Positions 31,043-43,000 of a stretch of 64,000 nucleotides of DNA are shown here, piece after piece (positions within the stretch are counted from its first letter, which is position 1; every line of letters begins with the position of its first letter). Under the pieces are notes generated by a model, which searched no databases, was not told where the DNA came from, and saw only the letters and a list, made by a program, of their open reading frames with translations. Origin of the DNA: Cliona cf. orientalis (taxonomy: Eukaryota; Porifera; Demospongiae; Clionaida; Clionaidae); the NCBI GenBank assembly GCA_963930775.1, contig OZ005690.1:13046411-13110410 (forward strand), in the 5' to 3' direction. The position numbers and the translations under genes were made by a program.

Positions 31043-34000
31043 GTGAGTGTATAACTTTGTAATTTGATGTACATCAATAATTGCTGAGCGCATTAGCGCG
31101 AGGCATTGGATCGCGAATAGTGGGCCAGGGATTGGCAGCTAGCGTTGTATGTATGTCTGTCACGCTTTTAGAATGCACTTAATTTTTGGTAAAGATCATT
31201 CTTTCTGGTAAAGATCACTCGAGGTTTAGAAACGCATGCCACGTTGCACTCTGGCACAGAAAGACGGGAGGACTTGGAGACTTGGAGGACGTACTTTCGT
31301 GCTAGAGCAGCAGCCAAGAAGCTAAGTAAACTAGAGAGACTTTGAAGCAGTTTTGGAAGAATAATTTGAGGATGTCCAGTCATTTAAGATAAGACTTTGC
31401 CTCTGTCTTCCCTGGTCGCCCCCAGGCTCTTTCTTCTCCTCCTCAAAGTCTGTCTGAGAAAGAAAACCTACCTTTCTGAAGAATCATAGTGACACTGGCC
31501 CTGATGGGCCCATACTGGAAATTACTAGTGTAGTAGTAGCAGCAGTCTTAATTAACACAAATTACAGACTGTATATTAATTCACAGAGTTAGTACTTGTA
31601 GAGTCTATGCCAACTTTGAGGAGTAGCTCATGCATGATCACTCATTCTTTTGCGTGCGCGAGGCACTATTTGCACCATGTGTACTCCTAGTAATACTACT
31701 AGTGTCATGCACGGCCTGTTTGGGGCGAGCCTGAGCGAGTATCTCTGTCAGACCCTAGTAGCTGCAACTTGAAAACTAAGTTTAATGCCATAGCACGATG
31801 GACCACTGGCTAACACAGATCCAAACAAACCATGACAGTCATGCTTACCGTGTACCTGCCCGATAGCCCGATATTAGCTGCTCCTCACGCTCACTGTCCT
31901 AGCATGGAGCACGAGTATAAATCTCCAATTTGCTAAATTAGAACAGCATATAGATACGGCCCGTGGCCCAGGAATGAAAACGCGCAATAGAATTTTTCAC
32001 GCTTATGTCTATAGAGCCATGCTGGGCATATACATGTATTTCGCGTGATGGACATACCATACATACATACAATCATGCATATATACATGGTGCGCATTGA
32101 CGAACCATTTACATGTATGTGGGGCTCACTCAGCTTCACCCCAATTATACACAGGGTTTCATACAGGATTTTTTGTTAGGGGGGGGGAAACTATGTCGGT
32201 ACCCCCCCCCCCCCCCCCCCCCCCCCGGAATAAAGAATTGCATCTTAGGCCTATTTTGATCAAAAATTAGTGCTGATAGATTGTGGTTGACAAATACATA
32301 CCCACTAAGTGTGAAATTAGTGCATATACACACGTAGATTAACTTTCCCAAATCACAGACTCGATATTAGACATTTCAAACAGTCAAACCGACGAATCAC
32401 TCTTTAACTTTAATTTAAATCTTGGTATTTGTTTATTTAGTATTATATTATAGTAAAATTTCTCAATATTTTAGGGGGGGGGGGAAAACTGGTCACTAGG
32501 GGGGGGAAATCCCAGGGCACCCCCCCCCTCTAAATGAAACACTGATACATGTAGCTTAGTACTATCTATAGCCATCAAAACAAACTATTTTGTAGTCGTA
32601 TATGCAATGATCATACACTGTACTTTTGTTACCTGCCTTTGCTTTGGATAAAGTCTGACATGTAGGTTTTTCTTATTTATCAATTTGGGATTTAACTGCC
32701 AAACTTAACTTTCACTACCTATATTCGGCTGAACGGCTCCTTACATCTCTGCACTTTACATACATGTACATGCAGTTGTAGCAGCTTGTGTGTCAGGTCA
32801 AGTGTTAACTAGTACACTGCGTGAGGGAAATCGCGTATGTCCAGGAGATGAGGTCACCTTCACTTGTACAATAAGAGGCTCATCAAGTTTGTCATTCATA
32901 GCTGTTGGTTGGAGTAGCCCTGAGTACATCACTGGGCAAGGTAGCTCACTTCAGTTATCAACAGCAAATACGATTGGAGACGTTGAAACAAGTACTGATA
33001 TGGATGGGAATGTAACAGCAACTGCAACAGTGACAAACAATACTAATATCAATGAAGAACTTGTACTGGAGTCTATGTTACGTATTACTGCTGTTGAGTC
33101 TTCTATGGTGACATGCAGAGATACGAGTGGAGGTACAGAAAGTATCGAGTTTACCATCTCAGGTACATGAACACATTATTATATTATGTACATTGTACAA
33201 TTTATATGACATTGTGATGTCACACATTTACATGTACAGCAGTAGCCAATAAAAAGTTAACGTTCCGTTTCCTACTCTACGATTGTTGAACAGTGTGAAA
33301 CGGAGAACAAAACGGTAGCTGAACTGCACGGACGAAAAGGTGACAAGCGTTCATATGGTAGGTGAGAAACGTTCAGAGTGAGCACAGTGCGTAATAAGAC
33401 AGCCTTTATCGCTTGCTGCGCTGGCCTCTACGATCGCTAGGCAGCTCTACTCAGCCGCTTCCTGGAAGCCAAGCCGATACCTTTTTTAGCTCGAGGTGAT
33501 CGCTCAAATTGTACCTGATGATCGATAAGATACGAAGATACAGTTTTCTTTCAATCTCTGCTACATTATCGAGTCTGTACGAGGGTTAGTTGTGCTTCTC
33601 CGTCGCTCATGGCTTCCCCAAAGCTCATTTCTTCCACGCGGCATAGAGAACGGTCAATTATTACAGTATGGTCACGCCTAGCGTTTGCGCGAACATAAAA
33701 ACGATGGATGCGCGCGCGTGCGTACTTCCCTGTACCACGGAACGGTATGAAAACGGAAACGTTCTCACCTCAAAACAATCATACAACGGAACTGAACGTT
33801 AACTTTTTATTGACCACTACTGTATATTACTATAACATTACTAATGTTCCCCCAGTTTTTGTGAGTAAATGTACCCCTCCATGGAGGGTACTGGGGACAT
33901 CCCGCAGTGTCCCCACTAAAAGAAGCATTGAAGACATAGTGTTTGTGTCTCAGCTTTTACATCAAAATGGGTGTTTGCACACATCATTTTTAGTTGTTCC

Positions 34001-37000
34001 TGGTGTACCACTGGATATTACTGCCAGCGAAATTTCACGATCAATTGACAATGTGTGCATAATTTTGGTGCAGTGGGGCCCTCCTACTAACAGTGATGCT
34101 TCTGATATTGCCAAGTATATAGTTTATATTTCATCACGGAACATCGAAAGGACTGTTTCTGCTGCTCCTCCTACCTTTACCACTCTCCCTATAATGAACT
34201 GTGGTGATGATGCTCGTGTACAAATTGCTGCTGTGAATCGTATTGGTTGTGTGGGAATGAATTCATCTGAAGTACCACCAACTTTGCGAGATGTACCTAC
34301 TGTTCCCACTGACAATGGATCGGCTACCACTGAAGGTGGATCTACTTCTACTTCCAGTAAGTGATAAATATCAAGCTAGAGTTCGTTGTACGGGCAAGGG
34401 TGGTTTATATTGTCATAAAAATTAATGTGTGGCAACTATGCCATAATTGTGATTATTATAATTATCCCCAGACCCTACACAATGCCTAGATAGTTGAACA
34501 CCCAGGACAGCAAGCCTCAGTGGGTAGATTTGAACGTTCAAGGCATTGCTATAAGAGCTGATTGCCTGCTAATTGAAGCTGCACGCGCCCACGCAGTAAT
34601 GAACACTAGGCAGTCAGAACTTATAGCATGACACAATGCATTGAATGTTTTGTTGCTGGTTTCTTGCATGTGGTAATGAAACGATCAATTATTGCATTAT
34701 TTCAAATTTCGTCTTTTTATTTACAGGTCAACTTGGTATTGGTGCTATAGTTGGGATTACTATAGCTGTGATACTGCCTACATTATGCTTCCTGGGCTTT
34801 GTTTTTGGCTGCACCTGCTATGTTTATGTTGCAGGTAATACTATATACATGTACATGTACTACATGTATGCTAGATTATTTATGTGTGCGTACATCCAAA
34901 CTTTGTAGATTATATGCAAGCTAGGTTAATGTTTTTCCCACAACAATTGGGAGTGGTATGCTCTAACCATAATTTTTACCACCACCTAACACACCACTCT
35001 ATTATATTATTATGCTTAATTTAACCAAAGCCTAGCCATTATCATCATTCAGATTATATATCCTATCACTAGGTAGAGCAGTAATAACATACAGATCTAC
35101 ACTGTTTACCGTAGGTCGGGTTTTAATTGCGAGTATCCATTAATTGCGAATTGCAAGTTTTTGTACATTTCACAATTAATAGATTCGCAAATGTAAACGT
35201 GCATGTATACTACACAAAAACCCGTCCTACGGTATGCTAACTTAGCTGTGACTGATTGCCATCACCATGGCTCCGACTCGAGATGAACAGCACAAAGAAT
35301 GAGTGATATTTCCAATTTTTGGACCAAAATACGCCCATTTTTTCATTTGCAAGGTTGCCGACAATCATGGTGCTTTGTTTTCCACCTTTCTTGAAGTAAT
35401 GCCATTTGTGAGTGGGTAATCATGAGTTTCTCAGTTCAGCTAGATCACTGTACTGAGACCAACACGATGAGTCAAGGAAAAGCTATCAAGCTTTGAACCC
35501 AAGAAATTTGCTCTACATGTATTTTAGTTAAATTTAGTTAGTGGTGTGCATGTGCATAATATTCCATTGTGATTATGTCAAAAATCACTGATGTGCTGTT
35601 TTTTGTCAAGAGAATGTAACCAATCATTGTGGGAAGCAAATATTGCCACACTATCTCCCAAACTAAGCAAAGTCCCAAAATTGCCGGGTAACTGTAGCTG
35701 TGGAAATGCATTAACATCCTTTACCATAAAATTATGATACTGAGGATGTGCGAATACTGGCAGATTCAACATACTCTGCGTTTATGCTAATAGAGTACAA
35801 GCTAAAAAATAATTACGATTTTAAGTCTTGTGCGATTTTCTGGTAAAGGTCATCACGCGCTACATTAAGATACGCTATGAAAAATCCTAGAACGCAAATT
35901 TTCTTGCACTAATTAGATCATGCGTTTTATTAGCATAAAAACGGTAGTTAGTGTACCGGTATTATTATAATAATACCAGATATCATATCACCACCTTCTT
36001 CGAGTAGCTAATACTTTTTGGTACCTACATGTAAGTACAGTAAATCTCGAAATTTTAGAATGAATATCTCTGGGTGACATACATATAAGTGATCATAAGA
36101 GACTCTTTAGGCAATGCACTCTGAATAGCATCAGCATAGTTGCTGACCATTCAATTATGGAAATGGTCATCATCGAATTGCGTATTGGTCCAAAATCCAG
36201 CTGAAATTTCAGTCCACAGTCCAGAATAGCCAATTGGATACAATATGCTTCAGGAACCCATGGGTTAACTTAAAGGTGCTTTTTTTCCTTTTTAAATTTA
36301 CAGGAAAATCTACAAAGGCGCTCTTACGTGAAATGTCAAGGATCAGTCAGGTAAATGAATCATCTAAACAATATAACTCAGTGATTATTTCACATACATG
36401 TACATGTAGATCGATTCGCATAAAATTAATAGTAGACCAAACCCCAGATTACTATGCTAGACCCAAAGGCCCAAGGTTGTAGCATCCTGAGCAAAGTGAG
36501 AGTGCTACTAAGAGCCTGAAGTATGGTACTTTGCAAGCAATATCTATGAGTGTCTTTACAAGGGAAGGCAGCAGCAATGCACTATGATGCATTCCAATAG
36601 TACAGGCAGCCTGTCACAGTGTGGTCAGTGGTAGCACCCACTTACATGTAACTGCATCTCTGCAGTTGAATCTAGCTCAGCTCTGCTAGTGTAAGCTTTG
36701 TGCATTGCAAACTACACTGGCAAGCAATGGTAAGGCAGCCATATGTCGGACCAGGAGTGGTTCAGGTGGCCATGGAGCCATGTTGGTTGGATTTTAGCCG
36801 ATGACCGACCGTTATAATCCACAATTCAGTCACAACTTAACTGTATTAAAAAAATTCCATGGACACCCGTACTTTGGAGCATGACACCAATCTTGGTTGT
36901 ATCCATAAATACTGAGACGGAAGCTGCAATCTAGCAGCTTAGTCGATTCACCAGTGTCCAAGTACATGTATCTGTGAATGGTGATATACATGTACATGTA

Positions 37001-40000
37001 CGTATAGGTTATATACCGAGGTGCAGGTCTCTACGCTATTTACACAATCGCATGCTGAAGACCCGAGGTTCAGCCCTCAGTTGTGTAAATAGCGTAGAGA
37101 CCGAACCGAGGTATATAACGGACATGTACCGTGGGATTCTGCCAGTGGTGTGTTAGGTTATTGCTGCTTGTGGCTAATGTTAAACACACTTTTGTAGGCT
37201 AGATGTATATTTTGCATTCTTTATGCAGGTAGAGTTTCAGAAGAATCTGGTGGACTTCTGTTCAGCTTCAAAAAAAGATAATATGACTGAGAAGGATAGG
37301 CTAGTGAGTTTTTGCATGTCCATTAATCATCACTAGCTTCCAATAATTTAAGCAAGAGTGCATGTATTATAGTGCTAATACTAGGAGTTGTAGTACTAGT
37401 AGTAGTTTCAGTTCTAATTCTAATACTGCCACTAGATTACTATTAAGATCTTCAAAAATGGAAAGGGTAATAATAATATGTATAATGCTCACTGCAAGAG
37501 TCTAGCCATACCGTAGAATCCTGCGATTATGCCCCCCCCCCCTTTGTGCATGGTAGCATTGGGCAAAAGTGGGGAGGAGGCTTATACACGGGATCGTTAC
37601 ATTTCTGTGTGACGACCATTACCGACCGCCGAATGCCACGTGGGCACGCGATCTCTGCATTTCTCTGGCTGTTTGGTTAGCAAAACTCGAGAAAAACGAT
37701 AAAGTACCGTACTCACTCTAATTATTCGAACATTCTAATAGCCCGAACGGCAAGTTTAAGTAATTTATTTCCTTCCTAATTCGTCGAACATCTTGAATTT
37801 CAAGTTTTCTCATCCGCTCTAAATCAACCGAACGGCCACACGGTACAGCATGGCAGGAGCTCAAGACAACTCTTCCACGTTCATCAAAGAGTGTGGCTAT
37901 ACCACATCTTGGACAGCATATAAGAGCAGAAAGGTAACAGACACAGACGGCGATCATTTTGTGATCGCTCCTAAAAGCACAGCGATACTGAGAACTCTAG
38001 AGCTGGACATCGACTGCTGTTTCTTCGTCGCTATAATAGTGCTTTCTCCATTTGCACCGGATCCGTTCTATTTACACTCGAACAAACCATTGTCCGAATT
38101 TATTTACTTTCTATTTAACACCGAACGGCGATATTAATAATTATTTTTGGCCGTTCGGATAATTAGAGCGAGTACGGTAAGGCATAAAATGACACAAATA
38201 GCTAGTTTGTTAGTCGTGGCTACTGTTTTTACTAGGCTTATTGTCTATAATGTCTGCATTATACAGTCAGAGAGGGGTGGGACTTATACATGAGACAAAA
38301 CTACCTATGCAGGAACTTGAGCTAAAAATCCAAGGGGGGGGGGGGGGGCTTATGCACGAGGGGGGTGTAATCACGGGATTCTACGGTACATGTATAGTTA
38401 TAGACTATGTAAACAGGATTGGAAACCGCTCACGTGAACAATAGAACGTGTACACACACTCTATGTTATAGTTTGCATCCTTGGACTGCCCCGTTGCTAT
38501 GACAGTTTGAGCCAAAAATGGCCTAAAATGACAACCGATAACAGTGAAACAAAATCAATTTCAAGCTTGAAGATGTCTTATTCCAGTGAAGGAGTCTCTA
38601 CATGTACTCTAAATATGGATAGCAAATTTGAATTTTTGTAGCCTCTATGCTCAACACTACAGTCTTACAAAATGCAAGAAGCCAAAATGGCCAATTTTTT
38701 TCTTTTTCATGGCCTCCTCACTCACAGAAGACAGCACATCTATCAAGAAGTGCTTTTTTCAGTGTACTGATACAGTGGCTTTGCCTTTTGTGGCTGTGGC
38801 CCATACACGGTTCAAGGTAGACTCCCACAAAGCGTTTTCCCATTGTTTTGTATTGCTGAAGACGGCAAGTATGAGAGTATATTTGTTTGTCTACACCAGT
38901 GAGACTACCAGTGGCGTAGGCAGGGGGGGGGTGCTCAGGGGGCTCGAGCAGAACAGCCTAATCCAGCACCCCCTTGGCTACTCCAAACTATCATCCACTA
39001 CTAAAAACAGCTTAAAAGAGTGTTAGAAGCTTATCTCATCCCAAAATTCGGCTGAAAACCTTGAGCTAGCTCGCTAGCTACATTCAGAACGCGTTCTCTT
39101 TGACAATTTGAACTTCGACCTTGACGGTTAATAAGTGGGCGTGGCTTAAAATTTTGCACGCGTAATCCAGCACCCCCTTACCTAAAATCCTGGCTACGCC
39201 CCTGACTACGGTATCTGTATAGTTCATAAGGCTTGCTGATAATGTTCTCCTATCTCGTAGCTTAAACTTCATTGCTCTTTTGACACAGTAACTTCAATAC
39301 CAATGCACGTAGAACTCGACAAAGCCATCGATCTTAACTATGACATGGAGTGTGCATCCTCATTTGTGCAAATGCATCACTCATGTGAGCAGTTCCAATC
39401 CCGTTTACATAGTCTATGTTACCGTAAATCGTGAATATTTCATGTCTAAAATATTTCATGCAATAAATTTTCGCGTTAAATAATTTTCGGACAAACGACC
39501 CTGTACCGCATTATTGTTAATATTGCGCATGAATTTCATGCATTTAATTTTCGCACACAAGCCAGGCTGTCCAAATATTTTAACAATGAAATATTCACGA
39601 TTTACGCTATCTATAGTCTAGCCAGCTTGGTTACAATGTGATAAAGACTTGGGCAACAGAAACCTTATTTCTATGCTATGATCCCTATACTTACATTGTA
39701 TGATATTATGATACATATGTGAGTGAATTTGAGAAAAGGGGTAACTTCACGCATAACATGAATTTTCAGTACGCGCGATAATAGGCGAATATGACATCAT
39801 CGTTAAATTTAGTCTTTTACCTACCTTCCGTTCAAGTTTGAGTCATGAAGCTCCGCGTCTTCGCCTCGTGCGAGGCGTTTCAAGTCTTGCCTCTGGTCGT
39901 CTTGCTCCGCGTGCACAGACTACCCGGAAATGTGACGTGGACTTGTGCTGTACAATACACGGAGGGTACACGGACTATTGGGGGACGGTCCCGTTATGTA

Positions 40001-43000
40001 ATCCCGCCCACAAGGCATTACCATAACGACCGTTTGCGAAGCACCTGCGGTAGATAGCGCGGTTATGGCTACCACAGTGTCAGAGGCTGCAAAGGCTGTG
40101 AATGCTCTTATGAGCTTTAGCAGTGGTGATCAAGATGCACTGCTAGAGGTCCTCCAAGATTACTTTACTAGTCCAGATGGTCCAGAAAGTGATAATTCAG
40201 AAGATAGTGGTGATGATGATGATGGAATTCCAGGTATTAGCCTTGCAGCAGAGTATTACTTACTCCTTAGCAGTACTTAATAAAAACTAATTCAACTGCA
40301 TCAATAAACATCTTACTAATAAAATTTAATAACATTAAAATTTAATATTAATATCACTACGCTAATGCTTCAGAACTGCCTCCTCCTCCTCTTACTCCTG
40401 CTACTGATGATGCTGACTCCGATAGTGATGATGAGCTAGGTGATGTTGTGAACACTGATGAGAGGGTGCACGAAGCAATGGTTCAACTACGCACCATTTC
40501 CAGTGAAGTCACCATCAGTAGTCGACCAACTGATGAAGCTGAAAGAGACCTGATATCCACCTTTATGACCTCCACTTGCGGCTGCAAAAAAGCAGGTGGA
40601 AAACCATGCAGCAGTCAGTTCTCTATGGAGTACCTTACCTCTGTAAGGGCGTCTCGCTTGGAGCTTTCCCATGGTGAGCTGGACATGGCCATTATGGGAC
40701 AGTTGGTAGCAGGGATGAACACCAGCCCTACGGTTTCTGTTGCTGCTCGACACAAGGAGGTAGATCGGGAGAAGATGTACACTGCTCTGTTTCACCAGGG
40801 CAAGCCAGTCTGTCTTAGGATGTTCCAGTTCATCCACACTGTCGGGAAGAAGCGACTGCGAAATTTGATGGTGAATGTTAAGGAGAATGGCCTAGCACCA
40901 AGAGTACATGGCAACGTGAACAGAAGGCCAAAACATGCCTTATCTCTTACCTCAACCGAGTATGTCGTGCGGTTTTTGTATTCGTACACTGAGCAGAATG
41001 CATTGCTTCTTCCAGGACGAATTCCTGGATACACCCGCACAGATCTTCAGCTTTTACCATCTAGTGTGAGTGTGAAAGGTGTGTGGAGAGTGTACCATGA
41101 AGCTGCAGAACAAGGCGACAGTATTCACACAGTTGCATACTCCACTTTTTGTTACCTTTGGAGGGTGCTAGTACCATCACTAATCGTCATGAAGCCACGA
41201 TCTGATTTGTGCTGGCAATGCCAACAAAATAGCACTGCTATCACTCGCACAGCCAATTCATCAGACTCGGAGAAATCTTCTGTTCTCAGTGATGCCTTGG
41301 ATCACCTACGAATAGTCAAGATGGAGAGGTCACACTACAAGAGTGTATGTGAAGAATGCAAGGACAGTATAAAAGCTCACTTTATTGACGACGACGGCAA
41401 GTTTTCACCACCACCTCCGTACTCACAGTCACCAGCAAACTCCGTTGACATCAAAGTGCATTATTCCTTTGATTATGCACAACAAGTGCACTATCCTTCC
41501 GACCCATTACAACCTGGTCCGATTTACTTCCTGATACTAAGAAAATGCACTGTTTTTGGTGTCAACTGCGAAGCGCTACCACGGCAGATCAACTTTCTGA
41601 CGGATGAAGCAGGCGAGTGTGGCAAGGGGGCTAATGCCGTAGTGAGCCGTACTCATTTCTTTGAGAAGCACGGCTTTGGAGAGAAGGAAGTGTACCTACA
41701 TGCAGACAACTGTACAGGCCAAAATAAGAACAACTGCATGATTCAATACCTTATTTGGCGCACTCTCACGGATAGGCACACCACCATCACTCTCTCTTTT
41801 CTTCCTATCGGGCACACAAAATTTTCTCCGGACTGGTGCTTTGGCTTGTTTAAGCGCCAGTATCGGAGGACAAAGGTGGGGAGCTTGCAAGCTATAGCAG
41901 AGGTCGTCAATAGATCAGCACAATGCAACCACGCTCAGCTGGCGTCAAGAGAGGATGGAAGTACCATTGTCCATACTTACAATTGGACTGATTTTTTTGC
42001 ACCTAGGATGAAGAAAATCACAGGGATCAAGATGTTACACCACTTCCGGATTGACTCGGCTTCACCTGGATGTGTCTTCACCAAGGAACAGTGCGATTCT
42101 CCCAAAGTGAAACACGAGTTGCTGAAAGCACCATGGACTCCTGACGTTGACAATCTGCCAGCTGTGGTTCCTCCGCGTGGGTTGAGTGCTGAGAGACAAT
42201 GGTATCTGTACGACCAGATACGGCCCTTTTGCCCAGCTGAAGACATGGACTCCGTCTGTCCACTTCCGTCTATCCCGAAACCAGGAAGCAGACAAGGCAC
42301 CCCACAAGTCGAGGAAGACCCTACAGACCCCCCACAACCTAAAAGGCAACGGAGATGTGGTATTTGCCATGAACTAGGTCATGATAAGCGAACATGCCAT
42401 GAGAGCTAGCTCTCCACATGTAGCTATCTCTTTTTAATGCCCACCACCATCATCTCTCTCTCTGTCTCTCTGTCTCTCTCTCTCTCCCTCCCTCCCTCCC
42501 CCACCCTTCTATCTCATTCTTACATTCAGTCTTATGCTGCATGCATGTACATGTACCTACTTATTGTATCACATGGAGTGCACTTCTATCTTTGTAGCTG
42601 GTTATCACACAGCTAGCTATACATTGTAAATAATAAACTCCCGCCGCTTAAGCGGCTTATTTGAAAGCTCTTAAGCTTCATTTATGGTACTATGGACAGT
42701 AAGTCTAGCGTATGTTGTCTGTTCTAACTTACGGCTTACCGATGTTTGGGGTCTATCGTCAATGTCCATCATCTAAACGGTGAGCGGTTGTTGATCTGAC
42801 ATTGTCCTTTTGGTGTACGATGACCTAGCTCTCCATACAATATCATACAAACTGCTGACGTACACAATACACCGTCTTCTCTAGCTAGATACATGTAGCT
42901 CCCTACAAGGGTTCAAGCCACACGTTCATATGCGGATGCGGGATAGTATACGGAATTCAATGAATTTTACCCGGAAGTCGATCTTTACACGCCCATTTCT

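Noticed and set aside
33708..33993. N-terminal extension of the FN3 reading frame
   Set aside because: It lies inside the 33241-33820 MITE and the intron; the TTTTTAG acceptor at 33993 gives the correct phase with the Ig exon.
37448..37466. Micro-exon after TATTAAG in the Ig/FN3 gene
   Set aside because: It would be 19 bp and break the phase-0 series, and its acceptor lacks a pyrimidine tract.
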